Shown here in pieces: positions 47,254 to 56,080 of a DNA stretch of 64,000 nucleotides. Positions within the stretch are counted from its first letter, which is position 1. The number at the start of each line of letters is the position of its first letter. The translations under genes and the position numbers were made by a program. Below the pieces are notes generated by a model that did not search any database, was not told where the DNA came from, and was given only the letters and a program-made list of their open reading frames with translations. The DNA comes from Myxococcus qinghaiensis (GTDB taxonomy: Bacteria > Myxococcota > Myxococcia > Myxococcales > Myxococcaceae): NCBI RefSeq assembly GCF_024198215.1, contig NZ_JAKCFA010000031.1, positions 45,983-109,982 on the forward strand, in the 5' to 3' direction.

Positions 47254-48405
47254 CTAAATGGCGCGCGGGGGCAGTAGCTCCATCACCGACTCCGCCGCCC
47301 GGGTGGCGGCCCCTGCCTCGCCCAGCCGCCCCCGCACCTCCGCCAGCCCCTTGAGCATCTCCTCTCGGGGCGCCCCCGGGCTCCACACCCGGCGGACCTC
47401 GTCCGCGATGCGCTCGGGCGTCATCTCCCCCTGGATGAGCTCCGGCACCACGCGCCGGCCCGCCAGCAGGTTGATGAGGGACACGAAGGCCACCTTCAGC
47501 ATCAGCCGGCCCACCCAGTACGTGATGAGGGACACCCGGTAGATGACGACCAGGGGGCGCTGCATCAGTCCTGCTTCCAACACGGCTGTACCGGAGGCGA
47601 CGATCGCCGCGTCGCTGGCGCCCACGACTTCCGGCGCGCGTCCGTCCACCAGCACGGGGGTCAGCCCGCTGCCCACGAAGCGGGAGGCCACCTCCTCGCG
47701 AGGGATGGTGGGGGCCACGGGGACGACGACCTGGAGTCCGGGGCGCTCGGCGGACAGGCGCTTCGCGGCCTCCACCATGGTGGGCAAAAGCCTTCGAATC
47801 TCGCTCATCCGGCTGCCCGGCAGGAGCGCGAGCGTGGGGGCGTCCTTCGCCAGGCCCAGCTGTTCGCGGAAGGCGACGGCGGTGTCGGGGGCGGGGACCT
47901 GCTCGACGACGGGGCTTCCCACGTAGCGGGCGCTGACGCCGGCCTCGCGGTAGAAGTCCTCCTCGAACGGGAGGATGCACAGCATCCGGTCCACCAGTCG
48001 CTTGATGGTGCGGACCCGGCCCCGGCGCCACGCCCAGATCATCGGCGAGATGTAATAGGCGACGGGGACGCCCTGGGCCTTGAGCTTCTCGGCCAGCCGC
48101 AGGTTGAAGTCGGGGATGTCCACGAGGATGGCGACGTCGGGGCGGCGCTCGGCGGCGGCGTTAGCCAGGCCCTTCATGATTTGAAGGATGCGTGGAATCC
48201 GGGGGAGGACCTCGGTGATGCCCATGACGGACACCTCGCGGGCGTCGAAGAGCAGCTCCACCCCCCGAGCGGCCAGGCGCGAGCCGCCCATGCCAAAGAA
48301 GGTGAGGTCCGGGCGTTTTGCCTGGAGGGCGGCGACGAGCTCTGCGGCGTGTGCGTCGCCGGAGGCCTCGCCTGCCACGACGAGGATTCGGGGCGGGGGC
48401 GTCAT
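47254..48405 (-). CDS. lpxB: LpxB, lipid A disaccharide synthase
   Basis: A 383-residue GT19 enzyme. Conserved segments are VVAGEASGDAHAAELV, FFGMGGSRLAARGVE, VLVDIPDFNLRLAEK-like ILVDIPDFNLRLAEK, YYISPMIWAWRRGR, LALLPGSRMSEIRRLLP and SGTAVLEAGLM. It joins lipid X and UDP-diacylglucosamine. It is inverted relative to the lpxD-fabZ-lpxA-lpxI run. ATG 48405 is chosen at the start of conserved sequence; upstream in-frame ATGs (48420, 48435) are possible. It diverges from the next gene by 60 bp. Confidence 0.95.
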   Translation of the reverse strand: MTPPPRILVVAGEASGDAHAAELVAALQAKRPDLTFFGMGGSRLAARGVELLFDAREVSVMGITEVLPRIPRILQIMKGLANAAAERRPDVAILVDIPDFNLRLAEKLKAQGVPVAYYISPMIWAWRRGRVRTIKRLVDRMLCILPFEEDFYREAGVSARYVGSPVVEQVPAPDTAVAFREQLGLAKDAPTLALLPGSRMSEIRRLLPTMVEAAKRLSAERPGLQVVVPVAPTIPREEVASRFVGSGLTPVLVDGRAPEVVGASDAAIVASGTAVLEAGLMQRPLVVIYRVSLITYWVGRLMLKVAFVSLINLLAGRRVVPELIQGEMTPERIADEVRRVWSPGAPREEMLKGLAEVRGRLGEAGAATRAAESVMELLPPRAI

Positions 48406-48465
48406 GTGAGGGGGGCGCATCGTACCCTGATGCAAGCCAGGATGAAGGTGTAGACTGCACTACCC

Positions 48466-50349
48466 TTGAAGACGCTTCTGCTCGCCGAGAGCCATCCCCC
48501 CACGCTCGAACACCTGACGGGTCTGCTCTCCCAGGCCGGGTATTCCGTGCGCGCGGTGAATGACCCTATCGCGGTGCTGGAGCACTTCGCGGCGGACAAC
48601 CCGGATGTGATGGTGCTGTCGGTGGACCTTCCCCGAGTGGAAGGCACGCACGTGGTGCATCTCATCCGAGGGCACAGCCAGGGCGGACGGGTTCCGATTG
48701 TCGCCATCGACAAGGGGCACCTGGGCCGGGCGCGCGGTGTGAGCTCCGTGCTGGACCTCAAGGTGAATGCGTACGTGGCGGACCCGCTCAAGCCGGGCGA
48801 GCTGGTGCCGCGCCTGGAGTCGCTGGTGCGCGCGGCGCAGGCGGTGGCGCTGACGGGGCTCGCGTCGACGCTGTCACGTCCTGCGGTGAACAGCGGCGAC
48901 TTGAAGGGCTATCCGCTGCCCGGGCTCCTGCACTCCATCTACCGACTGCGGAGGGATGGTGTGCTGGTGGCGGCGCACCGAGGCCTGAGTCGGCGGGTGT
49001 ACTTCCTGCGCGGCGGGCCGGTGAGCTTCGACTCGTCGGCGAAGGAGGACTCGCTTCCGCGCTACCTCGTCGAGCGCAAGCTGGCGACGGCGGCGCAGGC
49101 GGAGCGGGTGTTGGAGGCGCTGGCCACCGGGCTGCGCATCGGCTCGGCGCTGGCGGACGCGGGGGTGGAGGCGGCGGGGGAGGAGTTGTCGCAGTTGTTG
49201 CGGGACTACACGCGCGACAAGCTGGCGCGGGTGCTGGGCATGCGGGAGGGCCGGTATGCCTTCTACTCCGGCGACGAGTTCACCACCGAGGTCGCCTCGG
49301 TGGACCTGCCGCCGCTGGCGCAGGTGCTCGAGGGCGCGCGGCGCTGCTTCCCGTTGAAGGTGATGGCGGCGTCGTTGCGAGCGAACCTGGGGGAGTACCC
49401 GGTGCGCTCGGCCGACTTCGGTCGCGACTTGCAGGCCATGGCGCTGGACACGGACGACATCAAGATCGCCATGCAGGTCAATGGCCGCATCGTCCTGAAG
49501 GAGCTGCTCGCGCATGGCCGGGGCGAGCTGAGCGCGGCGTACTCGCTCTTGTGGTTCTTGAAGCTGACGGGTGGGGTGACGTTCTCTCCGACGCCGGTGG
49601 CGACGGGGGCGGACGTGCTGTCGGCGGCGGTGGTGCCGGACAGGATTGGGCCGCGCAAGCGCAAGTCGTTGCCGGTGGAGACGGCGGCGTCGTTGCGTGA
49701 GGAGGCGGTGCGCATCATCACCCGCAGCTACTTCGGCAGTCTGGGGTTGGACATCGCGGCGGACGCGGAGGCGGTGGAGCGCGCGTACCACGAGACGGCG
49801 ATGCGCTTTCATCCGGACACGCTCGCCGAGTTCGACATCTCCGAGCTGAAGGACCTGCTGGACTCGGTGCAGGAGAAGCTGTCCGCGTCGTACCGGGTGC
49901 TGAGCGTGGAGGAGAAGCGCAAGGCGTATCTCCAGTACCTGTTCAGCAAGCTGGACGTGGGGCGGAACACGGCGGTGGTGGTGGACGCGGAGATTGCATT
50001 GCGGCGGGGCGAGTCCGCGCTGAAGCGGCGCGACTTCCTGTCGGCGATGCATGCGTTCGAGGAGGCGGTGTCGCTCAACCCGCGCGAGCCGGAGTACTAC
50101 TCCTTCCTTGCCTGGGCGACATACCAGGCGTCGGGCGGTCCCCTGGTCCAGCGGGCGCAGAAGGCGCAGAAGGTCTTGAAGAAGGCGCTGTCATTGGGGC
50201 CGTATGTGGAGCGGCTGCACATCATCGCGGCCATCATCGACACGGACCTCGGGGACGCGCCGTTGGCACGGAAGAAGCTGCTGAAGGTGCTGGAGTACAA
50301 CCCGTACTCGCAGCTGGCGAAGGCGGCGTTGCGCAAGGTGGGACGGTAG
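48466..50349 (+). CDS. Pseudoreceiver-PATAN-J domain-TPR protein
   Basis: A 627-residue protein in one frame. Residues 1-125 resemble a response-regulator receiver, but the phosphoacceptor position is Ser52 (LSVDLP), the acidic pair is replaced by AES and the lysine by Asp (VADP). Residues about 145-270 match DUF4388/PATAN (GYPLPGLLHSIYRL, RVYFLRGGPVSFDS). A J domain with His449-Pro450-Asp451 lies near residues 430-500. TPR-like helices follow (ALKRRDFLSAMHAFEEAV). J domains recruit Hsp70. TAGACT (48451-48456) ends 9 nt before the TTG start. Function unknown; a signalling or chaperone adaptor is plausible. Confidence 0.82.
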   Translation: MKTLLLAESHPPTLEHLTGLLSQAGYSVRAVNDPIAVLEHFAADNPDVMVLSVDLPRVEGTHVVHLIRGHSQGGRVPIVAIDKGHLGRARGVSSVLDLKVNAYVADPLKPGELVPRLESLVRAAQAVALTGLASTLSRPAVNSGDLKGYPLPGLLHSIYRLRRDGVLVAAHRGLSRRVYFLRGGPVSFDSSAKEDSLPRYLVERKLATAAQAERVLEALATGLRIGSALADAGVEAAGEELSQLLRDYTRDKLARVLGMREGRYAFYSGDEFTTEVASVDLPPLAQVLEGARRCFPLKVMAASLRANLGEYPVRSADFGRDLQAMALDTDDIKIAMQVNGRIVLKELLAHGRGELSAAYSLLWFLKLTGGVTFSPTPVATGADVLSAAVVPDRIGPRKRKSLPVETAASLREEAVRIITRSYFGSLGLDIAADAEAVERAYHETAMRFHPDTLAEFDISELKDLLDSVQEKLSASYRVLSVEEKRKAYLQYLFSKLDVGRNTAVVVDAEIALRRGESALKRRDFLSAMHAFEEAVSLNPREPEYYSFLAWATYQASGGPLVQRAQKAQKVLKKALSLGPYVERLHIIAAIIDTDLGDAPLARKKLLKVLEYNPYSQLAKAALRKVGR

Positions 50350-50352
50350 GGA

Positions 50353-52137
50353 ATGCGGCGGACACTGTTGCGACTGTTGCGCTATGCGCGCCCGCATGTG
50401 GCGGTGCTGGCGGTGGCGTTCGTGGGCATGGCGGTGGTGGGCCTGGCGACGGGGGCGTACGCGTACCTCACGGGCCCCGCGCTGCGCTTCCTGTTGTCGG
50501 GGGGCGAGGACGGCTTCACCGGCGCGAACAGCGTGCCGTGGCTGTCAGGCCTGTCGCGCGACGCGGCGCTGTGGGGCTTCCCGCTGATGATGGTGGTGGT
50601 GGGGGCGGTGAAGGGCGTGGGGTACCTGGGCCAGTTCTACTTCATGGGGCTTTTCGCGCAGCGGGTGGTGAAGGACGTGCGGCGCGACCTGTTCACGAAG
50701 CTCACGTCATTGTCCCCCGCGCAGCTCGCGCGCGAGCGGCAGGGCGACCTGCTGAGCCGGTTCACCTCGGACGTCACGGCGGTGGAGGCGGCGGCGATGT
50801 ACACGGTGGGCTCGTACCTGCGCGACAGCCTCCAGGTCATCATCCTGGCCGCAGTGGCGCTGTCGATGAGCCCGCTGCTGGGTGGCTTGATGCTGGTGGT
50901 GATTCCGCTGGCGGCGCTGCCCGCGTCCAAGCTGACGCGCAAGGTGTTGAAGGGCACGCGAGAGGGGCAGACGCAGCTGGGCCACCTGGCGGGGCAGCTC
51001 CACGAGGGACTGGGCGGGCTGCGGACGATTCAGGCCTTCAACGGGCAGTCCGCGGAGCTGGCGCGCTTCGCCTCGCACGCGAAGGCGCACGAGGACGCGG
51101 TGGTGGGCGCGGCGTGGGCGCGAGGCGCGGTGCCTGGGGTGATGGAGGTCCTGGCGGCGGCTGCGCTGGCGGGGGCGCTGGCCTACGCGGCGAGTGCGCG
51201 GCTGATGGAGCCGGAGGCCCTGCTGTCGCTGCTGACGGCGGTCATCCTGGTGTACCAGCCCGTGAAGGACCTGGGACGGGTGACACAGTTCGCGATGCAG
51301 GCGGGGGCCGCCGGTGAGCGGCTGTTCGCCCTGTTGGACTTGAAGCACCCGGTGCTGGATGCGCCGGACGCGGTGCCGGCGCCGCCCCTGTCGAAGTCCA
51401 TTCGCTTGGAGGACGTGCGCTTCGCGTATGGCGACCGTCCCGCGCTGGATGGGGTGACGCTGGAGCTGAAGTCGGGCCAGGTGACGGCGCTGGTGGGTGG
51501 CAGTGGTGGTGGCAAGAGCACGGTGACGACGCTGCTTTTGCGCTTCGAGCGTCCGCAGTCGGGCCGGCTGTTGCTGGATGGCGTGGACATGGACCGCTAC
51601 ACGGCGGCGAGCCTGCGTGAGCAGCTCGCGTTGGTGACGCAGGAGCCGCTGTTGTTCCAGGGCTCGGTGCTGGAGAACCTGCGTTACGCGAGGCCGGATG
51701 CGACGCGCGAGGACGTGGAGGCGGCGGCGAGGGTCGCCAACGCGGACGGGTTCATCCGGGCGTTGCCGCAGGGCTACGACACGCGAATCGGTGAGCGGGG
51801 CGTGACGCTGAGCGGTGGGCAGCGGCAGCGCCTGTGTATCGCGCGAGCGGTGTTGGCGCGCGCGAAGGTGCTCATTCTGGACGAGGCCACGAGCAGCCTG
51901 GACCCGGAGAGCGAGCGCGAGGTGCAGGCCGCGCTGGCGGCGGTGCTGCCGGGGCGTACGGCGCTGGTCATCGCGCACCGGTTGTCGACGGTGGTGAACG
52001 CGGACGTGCTGCACGTCATGGAAGCGGGCCGCGCGGTGGAGAGCGGGTCTCACGCGGAGCTGCTCCAAAAGGGTGGTCGCTACGCCGCACTGTGGCGGAT
52101 GCAGACGGAGGGGCCTGTCGAGCGAGGCGCCGCGTGA
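50353..52137 (+). CDS. msbA: MsbA-type lipid A/LPS flippase, ABC exporter half-transporter
   Basis: A 594-residue fused permease-ATPase. Six N-terminal helices (VAVLAVAFVGMAVVGLATGA onward) are followed by a nucleotide-binding domain. Walker A is GGSGGGKSTVT, signature LSGGQRQRLCIARA, Walker B LILDEATSSLD and switch His IAHRLSTV. MsbA flips lipid A-core across the inner membrane. That substrate is inferred from position beside waaA and lpxK. It starts 3 nt after the preceding gene. Confidence 0.9.
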   Translation: MRRTLLRLLRYARPHVAVLAVAFVGMAVVGLATGAYAYLTGPALRFLLSGGEDGFTGANSVPWLSGLSRDAALWGFPLMMVVVGAVKGVGYLGQFYFMGLFAQRVVKDVRRDLFTKLTSLSPAQLARERQGDLLSRFTSDVTAVEAAAMYTVGSYLRDSLQVIILAAVALSMSPLLGGLMLVVIPLAALPASKLTRKVLKGTREGQTQLGHLAGQLHEGLGGLRTIQAFNGQSAELARFASHAKAHEDAVVGAAWARGAVPGVMEVLAAAALAGALAYAASARLMEPEALLSLLTAVILVYQPVKDLGRVTQFAMQAGAAGERLFALLDLKHPVLDAPDAVPAPPLSKSIRLEDVRFAYGDRPALDGVTLELKSGQVTALVGGSGGGKSTVTTLLLRFERPQSGRLLLDGVDMDRYTAASLREQLALVTQEPLLFQGSVLENLRYARPDATREDVEAAARVANADGFIRALPQGYDTRIGERGVTLSGGQRQRLCIARAVLARAKVLILDEATSSLDPESEREVQAALAAVLPGRTALVIAHRLSTVVNADVLHVMEAGRAVESGSHAELLQKGGRYAALWRMQTEGPVERGAA

Positions 52138-52597
52138 GCGGGTCGAGGGTTTCCGGCGGCGTCGCGCTGCCCAAGGGAGAGGGCGCGACGATGAGAGCTC
52201 AGTCGGCTGCGAGGATGAGTCCACGCCGTGGAATCACCGTGCCAGCACACGCGAGCCCGGTGCGGTGCTCCACGCGGCATGGGCGGATGAGCCCGCGCCG
52301 TAGAGTCCCTGTTCCGGAACACGCGAGCCTGGTGCGGTGCTCCGCGCGGCATGGGCGGATGAGCCAATGCCGTGGAAGCCCTGCCGAGGCGCTTGTGGGC
52401 GCCGTGCGATGCCACCCGGCAAGCTCAGGTGGTGGTGAAGATGCGCCAGGGCAGCAGATGCCTTGCGTCGCGGCATGCGCGCTTCACGCAGCTGGCTCGG
52501 TCGGTGGTGAGGCGCCGGTGCTGGAGGTGAGTCCTCCTCGCGAAGCGGCAGGTCCCGTCAGACGGGTCCACGATGAAGTGCCTGGGCGGAGCCGCGC
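52138..52597. other. 460-bp gap after msbA with tandem repeats
   Basis: This stretch has lower third-position GC bias than surrounding genes in every frame and contains the 72-bp repeats annotated below. Open frames cross it on both strands, probably for want of stop codons. One plus-strand frame (52191-52601) has a good ribosome site and is listed as a doubtful gene. Confidence 0.5.
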
Positions 52598-52601
52598 ATG
52601 A
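52191..52601 (+). CDS. Doubtful small ORF carrying 24-residue repeats
   Basis: A 136-residue frame starting at ATG 52191, with GGGAGAGGG about 7 nt upstream. Its TGA overlaps the ATG of the PHP gene (ATGA), as in true operon pairs here. It encodes repeats of the type MSPRRxxxVPxHASxVRCSx, rich in Arg/Pro/Cys. Against it: weak codon bias with AGA, GTT and CAA codons rare in neighbours, no known domain, and open frames on the opposite strand. It could be a decayed gene or a chance frame. Confidence 0.22.
   Translation: MRAQSAARMSPRRGITVPAHASPVRCSTRHGRMSPRRRVPVPEHASLVRCSARHGRMSQCRGSPAEALVGAVRCHPASSGGGEDAPGQQMPCVAACALHAAGSVGGEAPVLEVSPPREAAGPVRRVHDEVPGRSRA
52215..52412. repeat. 72-bp tandem repeat, about 2.7 copies
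   Basis: Units begin at 52215, 52287 and 52359, exactly 72 bp apart. The first two share long blocks such as ACACGCGAGCC, GGTGCGGTGCTCC and GCGGCATGGGCGGATGAG. The third diverges after about 25 bp. The period is divisible by three. Confidence 0.85.
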
Positions 52602-53767
52602 GCCCGCTTCGCAAGTACACAGGCAAGGCGGTCCGTGCACTGGCTGGCCTGCTGTTGCTGGTGCTGGGACTCTGCGGCTTCTTCTCGCTGCCCGCCTCGT
52701 ACGTGACGTACCCGGTGATTCCGCCGAAGGAGGGCGCGCCGAAGTGGGTCCGGGGCGCGTTCCACGTTCACACCACACGCTCGGATGGGCGAGGCACGCC
52801 CCTGTCCGTCGCGCTCGCCGCGAAGGCAGCGGGCCTCGACTTCGTGCTGCTCACGGACCACAACGACTTCACCCCGCCCGCGCCCACGTGGGTGGACGGC
52901 GTGTTGCTTGTCCCAGGCATTGAAATCTCCACCTCCGCGGGGCACCTGGTCGCCTTCGGGATGGAGCGCCCCTTGGAGGGCATGAAGCGGTGGATGCCGG
53001 CGGGAGACGCCGTGCGCGCCGTGCACGCCGCCGGCGGAATGACGGTCCTCGCGCATCCGGTGCAGCGTCACAACCCGTGGACGGACGCCCAGAGCGCGAG
53101 TCAGGCGAAGGGTTTCGAGTTGTACTCGGCGGACACCTTCTTCCGGCACGCGCTGCGCAATCCGGTGAGCCGGTTGCTGCCGGCCGTGGGGGCCTATCTG
53201 GCGAACCCGATGCACGGGGTGATGGTGCTCGTGGCGCCCGAGCCCGAGCCGGGTGAGCGCCTCCTGGAGCTGTCCCGAGAAGCGCCCCGCCTCGCGTTCT
53301 GCGCGCACGACGCCCACGGCCTTCCGTCGTACGAGTCCGTGTTCAGCTCACTCGCGATGTACCTGCCACCGGAGCAGGTCCCTTCGCCCCTGCCCTCGGA
53401 TGCGAAGGCGGCGGCGGCGCTGGTGACGGGAGCGCTGCGGGGTGGTGGGGCCGTGTGTTCCTTCCGCGCCCTGGGAGAACCCGAGGGTTTCGCCCTCGAA
53501 GGGGTGACCTCCGAGCGCAGGGAGGCCAGGGTGGGGGACGTGCTCAAGGTGCGCCTGCCCGGCATTCCGGACGTGGACACGGTCCGAGTCGAGGTCTGGG
53601 GCGCGGGCCGCCTGGGGCCAGACGGGACGTCGGTGGAGCTGACGGGGGAGGGTGTGGTGCGGGTAGAGGTGTGGGCAAAGGGGCCGGGGCGGTTCTTCGG
53701 CTCTGAATGGCGACCGTGGATTGTCCCGAGCCCCGTGCGTGTACTGCCTCGGGGGCCTGGCATCTGA
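52598..53767 (+). CDS. Membrane-anchored PHP-domain phosphoesterase
   Basis: A 389-residue protein with an N-terminal membrane anchor (ALAGLLLLVLGLCGFFSL) and a PHP metallohydrolase domain. The metal-site motifs are AFHVHTTRSDG, LLTDHNDF, PGIEIST, VLAHPVQ and CAHDAHG. The C-terminal about 110 residues are beta-rich (VEVWGAGRLG, WIVPSPVRVL), typical of PHP relatives of the CehA/McbA type. It acts on an unknown phosphoester outside or at the membrane. It lies between msbA and waaA, so a role in LPS or envelope phosphate chemistry is possible but unproven. Confidence 0.85.
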   Translation: MSPLRKYTGKAVRALAGLLLLVLGLCGFFSLPASYVTYPVIPPKEGAPKWVRGAFHVHTTRSDGRGTPLSVALAAKAAGLDFVLLTDHNDFTPPAPTWVDGVLLVPGIEISTSAGHLVAFGMERPLEGMKRWMPAGDAVRAVHAAGGMTVLAHPVQRHNPWTDAQSASQAKGFELYSADTFFRHALRNPVSRLLPAVGAYLANPMHGVMVLVAPEPEPGERLLELSREAPRLAFCAHDAHGLPSYESVFSSLAMYLPPEQVPSPLPSDAKAAAALVTGALRGGGAVCSFRALGEPEGFALEGVTSERREARVGDVLKVRLPGIPDVDTVRVEVWGAGRLGPDGTSVELTGEGVVRVEVWAKGPGRFFGSEWRPWIVPSPVRVLPRGPGI

Positions 53768-53788
53768 TAGAGGGCCGGGGAGCCGTCC

Positions 53789-55072
53789 ATGCGACTCCTG
53801 TACATCCTCGCTACGTATCTTCTCTTCCCGCTGCTCTTCCCGGCGCTCTGTCTGCACCGGAAGACGCGTCATGGCCTGTGGCAGAGGCTGGGGTTCTACG
53901 CGAGGGGCTCGCTGCCTCCACGAGGAGACGGGCCCGTGGTGTGGTTGCACGGCGCCAGCGCGGGAGATCTGCTGGCGCTGTCCCCCATGTTCGGCCCCCT
54001 GCGGGCGCGCTTTCCGGGGTGCCAGCTCATCCTGTCGACGATGACGGACAGCGGTTATGCGATGGCGACGGGCCGGCTTGCCAAGGACATCGATGGAGTC
54101 GTCTACGCGCCCTACGACTTGTGGGGAGCGACGCGTCGGGCGGTGAAGGCGCTCCGGCCGGACGTGTTGGTGCTGGAGTACACGGAGGTGTGGCCCAACC
54201 TCATTCGCGCCGCGAAGCGAGGTGGGGCGCGAGTGGTGATGACCAACGGCCGCTTCTCTCCCGCGAACGTGGAGCGCTACCGTTGGCTGTTCCGGCTCAT
54301 CGGCAACCCGCTGAAGGACTTCGACCTGATGTTGATGCGTCACGAGGACGAGGCGCAGAGAGCAAGAAGCCTCGGGGCGCGGCCGGACTGGGTGCGGGTG
54401 ACGGGGAACACGAAGTTCGACTCGTTGGCCTCCGGGCCGGCGGCGGAGGACAACGTGTTGCGAGAGGTGCTCGGGCTCCCGGTAGGTGCACGGGTCTTGA
54501 TTGCCGGCAGCACGCACGAGGGCGAGGAGGACGTGTTGCTCGGCGTCTATCGGCGCCTGCTCGCGCGGTGGCCGGACCTGCGACTGGTGATTGCGCCTAG
54601 GTACGTGGACCGTGCGCCCCGAGTGGTGGCGCTGGCGCGTGAGGCGGGCCTGGGTGTGGGCCTCCGCTCGCAGGGGAATCCCGAGCGAGGACAGGTGGTG
54701 GTGCTGGACACCATTGGCGAGCTGTCACGGGCGTACCGCCTGGCGACGGTGGTCTTCGTGGGCGGCTCGTTCACGAAGCGCGGTGGGCAGAACATCCTGG
54801 AGCCCGCCGGGCAGGGCAAGCCGGTGTTGTTCGGTCCGCACATGGACAACTTCAAGGACAGCGTGGCTGTGCTCGCGGGGCACGGAGGAATCCAGGTGGA
54901 GGACGCCGAAGCGCTGCACGCGAGGCTCGCGGAGTTGCTCGAGGCACCGGGTCGAATCGAGGAGCTGGGGGCCCAGGCGCTTGAGACCGTGGGCCGGATT
55001 TCGGGTGCGAGCGAGAGGAACGCCGAGGCGATGACGACGCTCTTTCCCCACGGAAGGGCTGGCCCGCGATGA
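53789..55072 (+). CDS. waaA: WaaA, Kdo transferase
   Basis: A 427-residue GT30 enzyme that adds Kdo to lipid IVA. It has an N-terminal membrane anchor (YILATYLLFPLLFPALCL), WLHGASAGDLLALSP, STMTDSGY, LEYTEVWPNLIRAAKRGG and VTGNTKFDS in the N-lobe. GSTHEGEEDVLL, VVLDTIGELSRAY and GGQNILEPAGQGKPVLFGPHM lie in the C-lobe. The residue aligned with the catalytic Glu of the family (HxxSxGE) is Asp60 here. The rest is standard. The stop overlaps the next gene by ATGA. Confidence 0.93.
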   Translation: MRLLYILATYLLFPLLFPALCLHRKTRHGLWQRLGFYARGSLPPRGDGPVVWLHGASAGDLLALSPMFGPLRARFPGCQLILSTMTDSGYAMATGRLAKDIDGVVYAPYDLWGATRRAVKALRPDVLVLEYTEVWPNLIRAAKRGGARVVMTNGRFSPANVERYRWLFRLIGNPLKDFDLMLMRHEDEAQRARSLGARPDWVRVTGNTKFDSLASGPAAEDNVLREVLGLPVGARVLIAGSTHEGEEDVLLGVYRRLLARWPDLRLVIAPRYVDRAPRVVALAREAGLGVGLRSQGNPERGQVVVLDTIGELSRAYRLATVVFVGGSFTKRGGQNILEPAGQGKPVLFGPHMDNFKDSVAVLAGHGGIQVEDAEALHARLAELLEAPGRIEELGAQALETVGRISGASERNAEAMTTLFPHGRAGPR

Positions 55073-56076
55073 CGCTCATCGTCCACCCGCATTTCCACAA
55101 GCGGTACACGGGCGTCACGCGCCACGTCGAGTCGGTCGTCCCGGCGTTGGTGAAGGACACGGGCTCGGAGACGCGAGTCATCGGCTCGGGGCTGAGCGAT
55201 GGGCTGCCGCGAATCTCCTGGCCGGAGCTGTTGCGCCGGGCGCGCACGGAGCCGGTGGTGTGGCATGCGCACCGGAACAACGAGCTGCTCGCGGGGATGT
55301 TGCTGAAGCTGGTGGGGCGTCAGGTGCGGCTGGTCTTCACGCGGCACACCTCGATGGCGCCGAGCGGCTTCACGCGCTTCATCGCGAGAGGCGCGGACGC
55401 ACTGGTGTCATTGACGCGGCAGGTGGCGGAGGTCATCGCGCTGCCGTCGACGGTCATCTCGCATGGCATCGACCTGTCGCGCTTCCATCCGCCGGAGGAC
55501 CGAGCCCAGGCATGGGAGCGACTGGGGCAGGGCGGGCGTTTCGGAGTGGGGGTCATCGGTCGCATCCGGAAGGAGAAGGGGCAGGGCGACTTTCTCGAAG
55601 CCGTGCGTCCCTTGTTGCCCGAGCATCCCGAGTGGCAGTCGGTGTTGGTGGGCCTGGCGAAGGGCGCGGACCTGGACTGGGTGAACGGCCTGCGAGCTGG
55701 CATCGAGGACAGGGTGTCCCTGGCCGGAGAGCAGTCGGTCATCGAGCCCTGGTACCGGGGGCTCACCGTGCTGGTGCATCCGTCCTATGCGGAGGGGTAC
55801 TCGCTGGTGCACGTGGAGGCGATGGCCTCCGGCTGCTGCGTGGTGGCATCGAAGCTGCCGTACCTGGACACGCTCATCGAGCATGGCCGGACGGGCTTCT
55901 TCTTCGAGCCAGGAGACGTGAAGGCCTTGCGCGAGCTGCTGGACATGCTGATGCGAGAGCCGGAGCGGGCGCGAGAAGTGGGGCGCAACGCGGCCGAGGA
56001 GGCACGGCGTCGGTGTGGCGTGGAGCACGAAGCGCACGCGCTGGAATCGCTGTACCGAACCCTGGTCGAGCGGTAG
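55069..56076 (+). CDS. Family 4 glycosyltransferase, probably LPS core
   Basis: A 335-residue GT-B enzyme. The acceptor domain opens with LIVHPHFHKRYTGVTRHVES. The donor domain has GVIGRIRKEKGQGDFLEAV and the EX7E motif in YAEGYSLVHVEAMASG. It is translationally coupled to waaA (ATGA), so it most likely adds a sugar to the Kdo or inner core region. The exact donor and acceptor are unknown. Confidence 0.9.
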   Translation: MTLIVHPHFHKRYTGVTRHVESVVPALVKDTGSETRVIGSGLSDGLPRISWPELLRRARTEPVVWHAHRNNELLAGMLLKLVGRQVRLVFTRHTSMAPSGFTRFIARGADALVSLTRQVAEVIALPSTVISHGIDLSRFHPPEDRAQAWERLGQGGRFGVGVIGRIRKEKGQGDFLEAVRPLLPEHPEWQSVLVGLAKGADLDWVNGLRAGIEDRVSLAGEQSVIEPWYRGLTVLVHPSYAEGYSLVHVEAMASGCCVVASKLPYLDTLIEHGRTGFFFEPGDVKALRELLDMLMREPERAREVGRNAAEEARRRCGVEHEAHALESLYRTLVER

Positions 56077-56080
56077 CCGG

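Noticed and set aside
52080..52415. Minus-strand frame with HPPMPRGAPH repeats
   Set aside because: It is the complement of the 72-bp DNA repeats. There is no ribosome site, and its 5' end overlaps no promoter-like signal.
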